Assembly (NCBI GenBank): GCA_022843745.1
Contig: JALHNB010000003.1
Coordinates: forward strand, 1-64,000
DNA from: Anaerolineae bacterium
Lineage (GTDB): Bacteria > Chloroflexota > Anaerolineae > Aggregatilineales > Phototrophicaceae
Direction of reading: 5' to 3'
DNA: 64,000 nt
Shown: piece by piece, positions 43,134 to 52,096 of the stretch
Layout of the letters: each line of letters starts with the position of its first letter
Numbering within the stretch: the stretch's first letter is position 1
The notes under the pieces: generated by a model
Database searches by the model: none
What the model saw: the letters and a program-made list of their open reading frames with translations, nothing else
What the model was told of the DNA's origin: nothing
Program-made: the position numbers and the translations under genes

Positions 43134-43984
43134 GGTTCGCTGATGGCTTCAATTTTCAGCTTACCCTGCTCGTCCTCGGTCAGTCGTCCGACCTGACGAT
43201 AAGGGTCATGCGCAAAAATCAGAATCGCATTCGTTTCCAGCGCCCATTTTTGCCATTTACGCTTGGTTTCCAGCGTTTCCAGCGGCTCGACATCGTATGC
43301 CGTCATCCAACCCAGGCGCTCGAAATGCACGGCGTAGGTTGACATATCACATGGGTAGAAAGCATATTGTCCACTGTTTTCGAAAATAACGCTCATATGC
43401 CCCGGCGTATGACCGCGTGTAACAACGCCTCGTATTCCCGGCGCAAGATCCGTATCGCCATCCAGCAAACGCATCTGCCCACTCTCGACTAACGGCTGAA
43501 AATTTTCGGCTACATACGTCGCTCGTGTCCGTTCATTGGGACGACTCGCGTCTTCATATTCGCGCCGCTGCACCACATATTCCGCATTCGGAAAAACCGG
43601 AATCACCTGACCGTTAGCATTAAAAGCGGTGTTACCCGCGGAATGATCGGCGTGGAGGTGAGTGTCGATCACCAGATCAATATCGCCAGGAGTCAGTCCT
43701 AGCCGTCCTAAACCTTCGATCAAGCCGCCATTGGGTCGATCTAAATGAAGCTGCTTTTGAATTTTATCGGGGAGCTTGCTGCCATAGCCCGTATCGACCA
43801 CGATATTTTTGCCACCTGTTTGCACCAGCAGGCAGTTGAGCGACATGAGGATAAGCTGATTTTCATCGGGCGTAAAATAATTTTGCCAGAGAACGCGCGG
43901 CACGAGGCCGAATGCGCCACCCGGATCAACGCTGTGATAGCCATCGTTGATGATATGAATGCGAATGTCGCCAATTTGCAGCAC
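43124..43984 (-). CDS. MBL-fold metallo-hydrolase
   Basis: A 286-residue protein of the quorum-quenching lactonase/SoxH-like type. The metal motif is DTHLHADHSAG (about residues 100-110). A later RGHTPGHMSV supplies the third-site histidine, YPCDMS the bridging acid and FAHDPYRQ the last histidine. Substrate is unknown; lactonases and glyoxalase-like hydrolases share this pattern. The GTG start follows the upstream stop directly, with GGAG eight bases before it, so it is translationally linked to the small membrane protein gene. Confidence 0.82.
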   Translation of the reverse strand: MLQIGDIRIHIINDGYHSVDPGGAFGLVPRVLWQNYFTPDENQLILMSLNCLLVQTGGKNIVVDTGYGSKLPDKIQKQLHLDRPNGGLIEGLGRLGLTPGDIDLVIDTHLHADHSAGNTAFNANGQVIPVFPNAEYVVQRREYEDASRPNERTRATYVAENFQPLVESGQMRLLDGDTDLAPGIRGVVTRGHTPGHMSVIFENSGQYAFYPCDMSTYAVHFERLGWMTAYDVEPLETLETKRKWQKWALETNAILIFAHDPYRQVGRLTEDEQGKLKIEAISEPYV

Positions 43985-44314
43985 TTAATTACGCTCCGCG
44001 AACAGCCAGCTCCAATAACGCCACGCAATAATCACGCTAAGCGTGAGGCTCACAGCCGGGAGAATGCCATAAAAAAAGATAACGGTTGCGTCTTCCTGGA
44101 GGGTTACATCTGCGGCGAGATCGGCTGGATCGCTCATGAATCTGACGAGAATGCTGATGCCCATCAACAGCGCAGCCACATAAAAGCCGAGGTAATAAGG
44201 TCGGGCGCGGGTGACAATGCCCAAACGCTTACTCAGCAGCGCCATCACGATAAACACGACAAAAACGGAGAACATCCCAATCAAGTTGAAAAAGCGCGTC
44301 CAGTCCAGTGACAT
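43985..44314 (-). CDS. Small three-helix membrane protein
   Basis: A 109-residue protein with membrane helices at about 9-28, 40-60 and 82-102 (FFNLIGMFSVFVVFIVMALL, YLGFYVAALLMGISILVRFM, ILPAVSLTLSVIIAWRYW). No family is recognised. It is co-oriented with a second small membrane protein upstream and is joined directly to the MBL gene downstream. The last echo of the previous gene's 3' end lies only five bases before its ATG. Confidence 0.65.
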   Translation of the reverse strand: MSLDWTRFFNLIGMFSVFVVFIVMALLSKRLGIVTRARPYYLGFYVAALLMGISILVRFMSDPADLAADVTLQEDATVIFFYGILPAVSLTLSVIIAWRYWSWLFAERN

Positions 44315-44318
44315 AATC

Positions 44319-44398
44319 CTATTTTCGACCCGTCATTATTTATGCTCGACCTGTCACTATTTATTTCTGACTATCGCTCTTTACTTGCGACCCATCAT
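44319..44398 (-). repeat. Echoes of the 3' end of the 98-residue membrane protein gene
   Basis: On the minus strand the gene ends MMGRK-stop (44381-44383). Two copies follow: VTGRA-stop (stop at 44340-44342) and MTGRK-stop (stop at 44319-44321). Offsets are 41 and 21 bp, so the spacing is irregular. The outer copy is a complete five-codon frame (ATG to TAG) placed just before the start of the next gene. Confidence 0.7.
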
Positions 44399-44677
44399 CA
44401 TCAATCTGAATAAGATTGTGCTTAAATAGAGCAGCACAATTCCGGCAGCTCCTGAAAATAAATCGCCCAGCATATCGCCCGCCACCTGGTCGAGGCTGGC
44501 ATAACGCACCGCCGATGCGCCAAATAATACCAATGGGACGATGTAAAATGAAAAATAGGTGCGTTCCCCTGAAAAATTCTGATAAAAACGCGCGATCAAC
44601 AGCACGATGAAGATCAATGCCGCAAGGGGAAACCAGCTATATAAATATAAAAACTGATTAATCGATAAGGATGTCAC
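44381..44677 (-). CDS. Small membrane protein, probably related to its downstream neighbour
   Basis: A 98-residue protein with three membrane helices (LYSWFPLAALIFIVLLIARFY, FSFYIVPLVLFGASAVRYA, LFSGAAGIVLLYLSTILFRLM). Both this protein and the next have an arginine-tyrosine or arginine-phenylalanine pattern after the second helix and the same helix spacing, so they may be paralogues that form one complex. The start lies 18 bases after the winged-helix-like gene. Confidence 0.65.
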   Translation of the reverse strand: MTSLSINQFLYLYSWFPLAALIFIVLLIARFYQNFSGERTYFSFYIVPLVLFGASAVRYASLDQVAGDMLGDLFSGAAGIVLLYLSTILFRLMMMGRK

Positions 44678-44695
44678 CCGTTTGTGCTGCCTCGA

Positions 44696-45067
44696 TCATC
44701 GCATCCCACGAATGACATGATAAATAGCCTTCACGCGAAATTGACGATCATTGCAAGCAGCCACAAATTGATTGACCACTTCCCTCATGGTTGGGTCTTT
44801 CACCAACGAGTAAACCCGTACTCTGGAAATGTCGTTGTATTGCAGCACACCCGCTTTGACCAGTCCCACCAGCTCATCCTCAATCGTGCGTGCATCGCGC
44901 CCGATATAGCGCGCGATGTTTTCAGACGTGTCAGCAGCGTGGGGGTTATCATGGAAAAAACGAACGAGATCCCACTTAATAAATGAATTGACTTTGGTTT
45001 GCAGAAAATTCAGCAAGTCGGGATCCATATCATCCATCAATTGCGAAGCGAAATCAGTCTGTGTCAT
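44696..45067 (-). CDS. Winged-helix-like protein heading a small membrane operon
   Basis: A 123-residue protein. WDLVRFFHDNP, TSENIARYIGRDARTIEDELVGLVKAGVLQYNDISRVRVYSL follows the helix-turn-helix plus wing pattern of small transcription regulators. It is first in a minus-strand run with two small membrane proteins and an MBL hydrolase, and may regulate them. The call rests on pattern only, with no specific family recognised. Confidence 0.6.
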   Translation of the reverse strand: MTQTDFASQLMDDMDPDLLNFLQTKVNSFIKWDLVRFFHDNPHAADTSENIARYIGRDARTIEDELVGLVKAGVLQYNDISRVRVYSLVKDPTMREVVNQFVAACNDRQFRVKAIYHVIRGMR

Positions 45068-45109
45068 CGATTCTTTCCTGCGGGTTCTTTATTAATCGAC
45101 TTCGAGATG

Positions 45110-45138
45110 GCCTCATTTGACTTCCACAAATGAGGCCA
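45110..45138 (-). terminator. Perfect hairpin downstream of secA
   Basis: Eleven-base arms GGCCTCATTTG (45110-45120) and CAAATGAGGCC (45128-45138) with a seven-base loop lie beyond the secA 3'-end repeats. They could end the secA transcript before the next minus-strand gene. There is no clear T run. Confidence 0.6.
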
Positions 45139-45168
45139 GATTATCATCGCTGTGCTTATCGTCGCACG

Positions 45169-45253
45169 TTATGCGCCGACATAATCCTTGTGGCTACACA
45201 TTATGCGCCAACGTGATCGTTGTAGTCACACACTACGCGCCGACATGATCCTT
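45169..45253 (-). repeat. Three 32-bp copies containing the secA 3' end
   Basis: The gene ends KDHVGA-stop (45233-45235). Exactly 32 bases further is NDHVGA-stop (45201-45203), and 32 beyond that KDYVGA-stop (45169-45171). The first pair differs by AAG/AAC, CAT/CAC, GTC/GTT, GCG/GCA and TAG/TAA, all at third codon positions. The non-coding tails of the units differ by a few bases. The 32-base offset puts each echo out of frame with the gene. Confidence 0.9.
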
Positions 45254-48007
45254 CTTATCCTGCTGATAATGACAGTTCTTATATTTCTTGCCACTTCCAC
45301 ACCAGCAAGGGTCATTGCGTCCAAGTTTTTCTTTCTCAGTTTTACGCGCTGGCTCTGCCTTGGCTGTGACGGTTGAGCCGCCTACACTGGGGCGAACAGC
45401 CTGCAAATTCCGGCGTACTGGCTGCGGCATATTCACCTGGACGCGGAAAATATCACGTGCGGCCTGTGCACGAAGCTCATTCTGCATTTCCTGCCACATG
45501 GCATAACCCTGTCGCTTATATTCGACCAGAGGGTCACGCTGCGCGATGGACATCAGGCCGATACCTTCCCGCAAAACGTCCAGATCGGTCAGGTGTCGTC
45601 GCCAATATTGATCGACGGTACTGAGCATCACCATACGTTCCGCACGTGGCATCAGGTCTGGGCCAAGTTCACTCGCCTTTTTATCATAGGCCTCATGTAC
45701 CGCTTCGATGAGCGTGTTTTCCAGTTCATCAATGTCCATATCCTCCATTGTTTCTGGAGTCACATTCGCTGGCACGGGGAACACGGTAAACAACTGACGA
45801 TACATGGCATCAATATCCCAGGTATCGGAATCCGCTTCATCTCCGACAAATTCTTCAAGAATTGCCAGGACTGCTTCTTCCATAATCTGGATATATTGAT
45901 CGCGTAGATTTTGAGCTTCGAGTAATTCGTGGCGCTGTTTATAGATCACTTCGCGCTGTTTGTTGACGACATCATCGTATTCTAGCACTTTTTTACGAAT
46001 GTCGAAGTTATGTCCTTCGACTCGCACCTGCGCCTGCGCGATGGATTTGCTAATCATGCCGTGTTCAATCGGCTCATCTTCGGGGATGCTGGCCCAGGAC
46101 ATAAAGTTCTTGACTCGATCTCCGCCGAAGCGTTTCATCAGGTCATCTTCCAGGCTCAGGTAAAAGCGCGATTCGCCGGGGTCGCCCTGACGTCCTGAAC
46201 GACCACGAAGCTGGTTATCGATCCGTCGTGCTTCATGGCGTTCTGTACCAAGGACGAAAAGGCCGCCCGCCGCGATGACTTTCTGGCGATCCTGCTGACA
46301 TTCGGCTTTCGCTTCCGCCAGTGCTGCCTGCCACTGTTCCGGTGTCGCCTCGCTGATTTCGATCCCTTGCTTGCGCAGTCTCTCGCGCGCATGACCGTCC
46401 GGGTTGCCGCCGAGCAGAATATCGACACCGCGACCCGCCATATTCGTCGCAATCGTGACCGCGCCGGAACGCCCCGCCTGCGAAATAATGATCGCCTCGC
46501 GTTCGTGCTGCTTGGCGTTCAGAACCTCATGCGGTACACCCGCTTTTTTGAGAGCTTTGCTGAGTCGTTCGGAGGTTTCAATCGCCACAGTACCGACCAG
46601 TACAGGCTGACCTTCCTCCTGACGATCCTTAATTTCAGTGATAACCGATTTGAACTTCGCTTCTTCGGTGGCGTAGATCAGGTCTTCATAATCCTTGCGG
46701 ATCGCCGGGACGTTGGTCGGGATAGCAACCACTTCCAGGTTATAAATTTTCTCAAATTCTTCCGACTCGGTCATGGCAGTACCCGTCATGCCCGCCAGCT
46801 TTTTGTACATGCGGAAGAAATTCTGAAACGTGATCGTCGCCATGGTCATATTTTCGCGGCGAATCTGTACGCCTTCTTTGGCCTCAATCGCCTGATGCAA
46901 GCCTTCCGAGAATCGCCGTCCATACATCATGCGTCCGGTAAATTCATCGACGATGAGAACCTGCCCGTCCTGCACGACATATTCTTTATCATTGTGATAG
47001 AGAGCATGGGCGCGGAGTGAATTATCGAGATAGGGGATCATGTCGGCTTTTTCAGCACTGTAAAGATGCTCGATTCCCAGCCGACGCTCGACTTTTTCGA
47101 CACCGCCTTCGGTGAGATAGGCAACGCGATCTTTAATATCGACCACATAATCGCCATCGGGTTCTTCGTTTTCGATGCTCTCCGCGCTGCTCGGTTTCAG
47201 CGTGCGGACAATCTGAGCGAATGTTTTGTAGTAGTCGGAAGGCGCATCGGCCTGACCGGAGATAATCAACGGGGTACGCGCTTCATCAATGAGGATGTTA
47301 TCGACTTCATCGACAATGGCGAAAAATAGTTCGCGCTGGGCAAGCTGGCTGCTATCAACCACCATGTTATCGCGCAGATAATCAAAGCCAAATTCGTTGT
47401 TCGTGCCGTAGGTGATGTCGGCGGCGTAGGCTTCCTGCCGACGCACCGGGCGCAAATTCTGATAGCGTTCGTCATCCGAACCGAATTCCGGGTCGTAGAT
47501 AAATGAGCCAGAATCAGGGTTTCCTGCTGTGTTTTGAATAACCGCTGCTGTCAGGCCAAGCAAGTGATAGACTGGCCCCATTGTTTGTAAGCCGACTTTA
47601 CTCAGATAATCGTTGGGCGTAACCAGGTGTGCGCCTCTGCCCATCAAGGCATTCAGATACAGGGGCAGGGTGGCGACCAGCGTTTTACCTTCGCCCGTTT
47701 TCATCTCCGCGATACGTCCCTGATGCAAAACGATGCCACCGATAAGCTGCACGTCGTAATGACGCAGGCCGATTGTGCGCGTTGAGGCTTCGCGAACCAT
47801 TGCGAACGCCTGTGGCAGAACATCGTCTAACTTTGCGCCATCCGCCAGCCGTTTTTTAAGCTCGTCTGTTTTCGCCCGCAACTGTTCGTTGCTCAGGCGC
47901 TTGATTTCTGGTTCAAGGGCATTGATCTGGGTCACTGTGTCGCGATATTTCGACAGCGCCCGTTCAATGGGATCGCCCACTACTTTCTTAACAATATTTC
48001 TGAACAT
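45233..48007 (-). CDS. secA: Preprotein translocase ATPase SecA
   Basis: A 924-residue motor that drives protein export through SecYEG. Walker A is MKTGEGKTLVA (about residue 100), the DEAD-type box is VDEVDNILIDEARTP, helicase motifs continue to GRSGRQGDPGESRFYLS, and the C-terminal zinc-binding SEC-C motif is CWCGSGKKYKNCH. A central insertion around residues 530-570 (GHARERLRKQGIEISEATPEQW) is common outside Proteobacteria. The ATG at 48007 has GAGGCT upstream and gives the family N terminus. Confidence 0.96.
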   Translation of the reverse strand: MFRNIVKKVVGDPIERALSKYRDTVTQINALEPEIKRLSNEQLRAKTDELKKRLADGAKLDDVLPQAFAMVREASTRTIGLRHYDVQLIGGIVLHQGRIAEMKTGEGKTLVATLPLYLNALMGRGAHLVTPNDYLSKVGLQTMGPVYHLLGLTAAVIQNTAGNPDSGSFIYDPEFGSDDERYQNLRPVRRQEAYAADITYGTNNEFGFDYLRDNMVVDSSQLAQRELFFAIVDEVDNILIDEARTPLIISGQADAPSDYYKTFAQIVRTLKPSSAESIENEEPDGDYVVDIKDRVAYLTEGGVEKVERRLGIEHLYSAEKADMIPYLDNSLRAHALYHNDKEYVVQDGQVLIVDEFTGRMMYGRRFSEGLHQAIEAKEGVQIRRENMTMATITFQNFFRMYKKLAGMTGTAMTESEEFEKIYNLEVVAIPTNVPAIRKDYEDLIYATEEAKFKSVITEIKDRQEEGQPVLVGTVAIETSERLSKALKKAGVPHEVLNAKQHEREAIIISQAGRSGAVTIATNMAGRGVDILLGGNPDGHARERLRKQGIEISEATPEQWQAALAEAKAECQQDRQKVIAAGGLFVLGTERHEARRIDNQLRGRSGRQGDPGESRFYLSLEDDLMKRFGGDRVKNFMSWASIPEDEPIEHGMISKSIAQAQVRVEGHNFDIRKKVLEYDDVVNKQREVIYKQRHELLEAQNLRDQYIQIMEEAVLAILEEFVGDEADSDTWDIDAMYRQLFTVFPVPANVTPETMEDMDIDELENTLIEAVHEAYDKKASELGPDLMPRAERMVMLSTVDQYWRRHLTDLDVLREGIGLMSIAQRDPLVEYKRQGYAMWQEMQNELRAQAARDIFRVQVNMPQPVRRNLQAVRPSVGGSTVTAKAEPARKTEKEKLGRNDPCWCGSGKKYKNCHYQQDKKDHVGA

Positions 48008-48097
48008 ATAGCCTCGATTATTCACCGTTTTCACAAGGATGAGAAGCGATTATATCATATACCCATATATACTCGATTAGAATTTATCAGACGAAAT

Positions 48098-48144
48098 GCC
48101 CAAATTCCCATCTATTAGATGCCTTGACTCCCATCTAATAACAT
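48098..48144. repeat. 23/24-bp duplication between secA and the aldo/keto reductase
   Basis: Units at 48098-48120 and 48121-48144 share TCCCATCTA and flanking positions, about 16 of 23 matches. It lies between the two divergent starts, in an AT-rich region 48008-48189 that must contain both promoters. No clear -35/-10 pair was found. Confidence 0.5.
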
Positions 48145-48189
48145 AGGAAATCCGTTAGAATCGAATTTAACCAACGATAAGGGGAAACT

Positions 48190-49155
48190 ATGCAATATAA
48201 AAATCTCGGACGTACAGGTCTCAAAGTCAGCCGCATCTGCCTGGGGACGATGAATTTTGGCTGGTCGGCAGACGAAGCCACATCGTTCACGATTATGGAT
48301 GCGGCATTCGAGGCGGGTATCAACTTTCTGGACACCGCCGATGTTTATTCGCGCTGGGTCGAGGGCAATCCTGGTGGCGTTTCTGAGCAGATTATCGGCA
48401 ACTGGCTGAAGACTCGTTCGCGGCGCGATGTTATCGTCGCGACAAAGGTTCGCGGACGTATGTGGGATGGGCCAAATGGCGAAGGTTTAAGCCGCGCCCA
48501 TATTATCCAGGCCGCCGAGGACAGCTTGCGCCGCCTCCAGACGGATTATATTGACCTCTATCAAACACATTGGCCGGATGCCGAAACGCCATTGGAAGAA
48601 ACATTATCTGCGCTGGATTCGCTGGTGCAATCCGGCAAAGTACGCTACATCGGCGCAAGCAATTACCCCGCGTGGAAGCTGACCAAGAGCCTATGGGTCA
48701 GCGATGTGCGCCGCCTCGCCCGTTTCGAAAGTTTACAGCCGCACTACAGCCTCCTGCATCGCAGCGAATTTGAGCTTGAATTGACCGAAGTATGCAGTGA
48801 TCAGGACATTGGCGTGATTCCCTACAGTCCTCTGGCGGCAGGTTTTCTCACAGGGAAATATACGCGCGAAAATAAGCAGCCCGATACCACCCGCGCCGAA
48901 GGTGGCCTGATTCAAAAGCTGGTAAACGATGAAAAAGCCTATCAGGTGATGGATGAAGTCAACCGCATCGCTGCTGCGCATCATGGTTCAGCGGCTCACG
49001 TTGCGTTGGCGTGGCAGCTTCATCAGCCGGTGATTACGTCGTCGATCATCGGCGCACGGACAATAGATCAACTCAACGAACTGGTCGGCGCAGTCGATTT
49101 GCATCTCACAACAGAGGAAATTGAGACTCTGAATAAGGTTTCTGAAGGCTTTTAA
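48190..49155 (+). CDS. Aldo/keto reductase
   Basis: A 321-residue NADPH-dependent oxidoreductase of the AKR superfamily. The catalytic tetrad is visible as Asp and Tyr in [10 protein letters not shown], Lys in VATKVRG and His in [19 protein letters not shown] and [11 protein letters not shown] complete the cofactor site. The [19 protein letters not shown] start is typical of the ion-channel-beta/YajO-like subgroup. The physiological substrate cannot be read from the sequence. An AAGGGG ribosome site precedes the ATG. Confidence 0.92.
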   Translation: MQYKNLGRTGLKVSRICLGTMNFGWSADEATSFTIMDAAFEAGINFLDTADVYSRWVEGNPGGVSEQIIGNWLKTRSRRDVIVATKVRGRMWDGPNGEGLSRAHIIQAAEDSLRRLQTDYIDLYQTHWPDAETPLEETLSALDSLVQSGKVRYIGASNYPAWKLTKSLWVSDVRRLARFESLQPHYSLLHRSEFELELTEVCSDQDIGVIPYSPLAAGFLTGKYTRENKQPDTTRAEGGLIQKLVNDEKAYQVMDEVNRIAAAHHGSAAHVALAWQLHQPVITSSIIGARTIDQLNELVGAVDLHLTTEEIETLNKVSEGF

Positions 49156-49199
49156 CTGGTTTAATGGCTTGCTTATTTTCTGGCTTATCGAAAATCAAT

Positions 49200-49233
49200 C
49201 ACCTGCTTCACGGGTTTCCTGTGCAAGCAGGTG
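49200..49233 (+). terminator. Hairpin after the aldo/keto reductase gene
   Basis: Perfect nine-base arms CACCTGCTT (49200-49208) and AAGCAGGTG (49225-49233) flank a loop that can pair partly within itself. It lies 45 bases after the stop. No T run follows. Confidence 0.55.
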
Positions 49234-49358
49234 TCACTGCTTATACCTATCTACCTATTTCAAATTAGACCACTTTACCCACGTGATTCGCACGCGCAGC
49301 CCGTATGATCTTTATAACCTATCTCTCTGTAACGGAATTTATAATGGGAAGCGAAAAG

Positions 49359-50327
49359 ATGGTACAACTTGGTTACGCGATTTCATCGGAAGAACATGCA
49401 CCGAACAAACTGGTCGAGAACGCCCGTCGAGCCGAAGAAATCGGATTCGAATACGCGCTTATCTCCGATCATTTCCACCCCTGGGTTGACCAGCAGGGTC
49501 ACAGCCCATTTGTTTGGAGCATCCTGGGTGCGATAGCGCAGGCCACCACCAAACTGCACATCGGCACAGGTGTTACCAGCCCGATCATTCGTATTCACCC
49601 TGCAATTATTGCACAGGCAGCGGCTACGGTTGCCGCAATGATGCCGGGACGTTTCTTTCTGGGTCTGGGGACGGGCGAAAATCTCAATGAGCATGTTATC
49701 GGCGAGGGCTGGCCTGCCTACGATATTCGCAGCGAAATGCTTGAAGAAGCAATCGAGGTTATCCGTCTGTTGTGGCAAGGCGGCGTTCAATCGCATTATG
49801 GAACATACTACACCGTTGAAAATGCGCGGATTTACACACTGCCCGATGTCCTTCCAGCGATCATGATCGCGGCAGGTGGTGAGAAATCAGCGGAACTCGC
49901 CGGACGGATTAGCGATGGCCTGATTAACACCTCCCCCGATGCTGAAGTCGTCAGTGCTTTCAATAAAGCTGGCGGAAGTAAGCAGCCCAAATACGGCAAA
50001 ATAACCGTCTGTGTGGCGAAAGACGAAAAAACGGCGGTTAAAACAGCTCATAAATACTGGCCGACATCTGCGCTGACAGGTACGCTGAATCAAGACCTGC
50101 CTACGCCTACGACCTTTGAAGCAGCCGTGAAGACAGTGCGCGAAGAGGATGTCGCCGAAAATGTGATCTGTGGCAACGACCCCAAACGGCATCACGAGGC
50201 TATTCAAGAGTATATAGATGCGGGCTACGATCACATCTATATCCATCAGGTTGGCCCGGATCAGGAAATCTTTTTTCGGCTTTATGAGGAACAGATTCTG
50301 CCGGAGTTTCAGCAAGTGCTATCCTGA
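49359..50327 (+). CDS. LLM-class F420-dependent oxidoreductase
   Basis: A 322-residue TIM-barrel enzyme of the luciferase-like family, closest in pattern to F420-dependent glucose-6-phosphate dehydrogenase-like proteins (TIGR03557 type). MVQLGYAISSEEHAPNKLVENARRAEEIGFEYALISDHFHPW, GTGVTSPIIRIHPAIIAQAAATVA and FFLGLGTGENLNEHV are characteristic. It probably transfers hydride with coenzyme F420; a flavin is the alternative cofactor. The ATG at 49359 has GGAAG upstream and matches the family start; an ATG 15 bases earlier is open. Confidence 0.85.
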   Translation: MVQLGYAISSEEHAPNKLVENARRAEEIGFEYALISDHFHPWVDQQGHSPFVWSILGAIAQATTKLHIGTGVTSPIIRIHPAIIAQAAATVAAMMPGRFFLGLGTGENLNEHVIGEGWPAYDIRSEMLEEAIEVIRLLWQGGVQSHYGTYYTVENARIYTLPDVLPAIMIAAGGEKSAELAGRISDGLINTSPDAEVVSAFNKAGGSKQPKYGKITVCVAKDEKTAVKTAHKYWPTSALTGTLNQDLPTPTTFEAAVKTVREEDVAENVICGNDPKRHHEAIQEYIDAGYDHIYIHQVGPDQEIFFRLYEEQILPEFQQVLS

Positions 50328-50990
50328 TATTTTGTCGCGAGATTGACGGCGCAGCAGCCATCGAATCACAAATGGCGCAATCGAGATCACGCCGACCCCA
50401 ATATACAACGGGATAATCAGGCCGCGATTTTCGGTCAGACTGGTGCCGACAGCAACAAAAATAAATGTGGGGATGAAGCCGAGAGTCACGGACACCGCAA
50501 AATATTGGCGAAATGTGATGGTCGTCGTCAGCCCGGCGGCATAACTGACGAAATCGTAAATGGAAAACAAAAAAAGGCGGGCATAGGCAAGCGCCCGCCA
50601 GCCACCCAATTTTCCGATTAAATCGTCAACCCGCGCAACACTGCTTGCGCCAACAAAACGCATCACCACAGGCCGCCCTAATTTTCGCGCGATCAAAAAA
50701 CTGACGCTGCCGCCAATGACTTCGCCCAGCAGCGAATAAAACACGCCCGGCCACAACCCAAACAACAGGCCAGACGAAAGCTGAATCGGCCCAGCGCTGA
50801 GAGGCGCAAATATATAGGTTATGGCTTTTAGGAGCATGTAAGCAAGCGGGGCAAGCGGCCCCGCATTTTCAATCGTTTTCTGGATGCGCTCGACACCGAT
50901 CCATTCAATCGCTGCCAGCATCGCCAGTGTGATAATGATGAACGCCAGCGCACCAAACACGACAGTGCGCGGCGAAAATTCCGGTTGCAT
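50319..50990 (-). CDS. VTT-domain (TVP38/DedA-related) membrane protein
   Basis: A 223-residue integral membrane protein. The VTT core is seen in GPIQLSSGLLFGLWPGVFYSLLGEVIGGSVSFLIARKLGRP and in FVSYAAGLTTTITFRQYFAVSVTLGFIPTFIFVAVG. VTT proteins act as lipid scramblases or carriers in several systems; the substrate here is unknown. It is the last gene of the run that starts with the B12-binding protein, five bases after prs, and overlaps the convergent LLM gene by nine bases. Confidence 0.85.
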   Translation of the reverse strand: MQPEFSPRTVVFGALAFIIITLAMLAAIEWIGVERIQKTIENAGPLAPLAYMLLKAITYIFAPLSAGPIQLSSGLLFGLWPGVFYSLLGEVIGGSVSFLIARKLGRPVVMRFVGASSVARVDDLIGKLGGWRALAYARLFLFSIYDFVSYAAGLTTTITFRQYFAVSVTLGFIPTFIFVAVGTSLTENRGLIIPLYIGVGVISIAPFVIRWLLRRQSRDKISG

Positions 50991-50995
50991 AACAG

Positions 50996-52027
50996 CTATT
51001 CGTTAAACAACTCGCCCACGCTGCGTCCCGCGTGCGCCCGCAAAATGACCTCACCCAGCAGCGGCGCGACAGAGAGAATAGTCATATTGGGCAGCATTTT
51101 TTCGCGGTTGACCGGCAGCGTATTCGTAAAGATAATTTCTTTAATATTCGCTTCGGCCAGGCGCTCATAGGCTTTGTCGTTCATCAATGAGTGCGAAAAA
51201 GCGAAGTAAATGTCACGCGCACCCGCTTCGCGAATAGCATGGATGGCATTCACGGCGCTGCCTGCCGTCAACACTTCGTCGTCCACCAGCAGCACATTTT
51301 TGCCGCTGACATCGCCGATAATCGACAGAGCTTCGGGGCGTTCGGCGTTATCCACGCGCCGCTTTTCGACAATGGCGTGTGGCGTTCCCAGTTTTTCAGC
51401 CCAATTGCGGCCTTTCTTGGCAAACCCCAAATCCGCCGATACCACCACCAGATCTGGAATCTCTTTATCCTGCATATAGTCGCTTAAAAGATGAAACGCT
51501 GTAAGCGCATCACCAGGGATATTGAAAAAACCCTGAATCTGCCCAGCATGTAAATCAATCGTGATATAACGATCTGCCCCGGCAACCTCAATAATGTTCG
51601 CCACCAGACGTGCGGCGATACCCACACGCGGCTGATCTTTTTTATCGGAGCGACTGTAGGAGAGATAAGGAATGATGACGTTGATACGCGCTGCCGAATC
51701 CCGCTTGAGCGTATCGATCATAATCAGCATTTCCATGAGGTTGTCGTGGACGGGCGAGGCCATCGTCTGGACAAGATAGACATCCTGCCCGCGCACGCTT
51801 TCCTTAAGCTGAATAAAAATGTTCTCGTTCGAAAACACGCTGCGGTGATAATCGCCGGGTTTGATCTTCAGATAATCCGCAATTTCGCCGCCGAGTTCTT
51901 TCGATGCCGACCCGCAAAAAAGGAGAATATTTCCAAATTGGCCGGGACTGGAGGCCAGAAGGATGTGCGATCCCGGCTTGCGCACATATTTCGTTCCTGG
52001 AATTTTGTCCTTGCTTCCGTTCATCAT
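50996..52027 (-). CDS. prs: Ribose-phosphate pyrophosphokinase
   Basis: A 343-residue enzyme that makes PRPP from ribose 5-phosphate and ATP. It is about 30 residues longer than usual because of an N-terminal extension before LLFCGSASKELGGEIADYL. The pyrophosphate/ATP region includes IIPYLSYSRSDKKDQPR and ITIDLHAGQIQGFF. The PRPP loop reads LLVDDEVLTAGSAVNA, with EVLTAG in place of the more usual (M)(I)DTGG or similar. Two consecutive ATGs are possible starts. It lies 69 bases downstream of meaB. Confidence 0.9.
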   Translation of the reverse strand: MMNGSKDKIPGTKYVRKPGSHILLASSPGQFGNILLFCGSASKELGGEIADYLKIKPGDYHRSVFSNENIFIQLKESVRGQDVYLVQTMASPVHDNLMEMLIMIDTLKRDSAARINVIIPYLSYSRSDKKDQPRVGIAARLVANIIEVAGADRYITIDLHAGQIQGFFNIPGDALTAFHLLSDYMQDKEIPDLVVVSADLGFAKKGRNWAEKLGTPHAIVEKRRVDNAERPEALSIIGDVSGKNVLLVDDEVLTAGSAVNAIHAIREAGARDIYFAFSHSLMNDKAYERLAEANIKEIIFTNTLPVNREKMLPNMTILSVAPLLGEVILRAHAGRSVGELFNE

Positions 52028-52096
52028 CGTTTATTCCCCATTCACACTATCCATCCAGCAGAAACTAAGAGCGACTAAAAAAACACCTGTTGTCGT

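Noticed and set aside
45169-45253. Backup in-frame stop codons as the purpose of the secA echoes
   Set aside because: The 32-bp offset places each echoed stop in a different frame from the gene.
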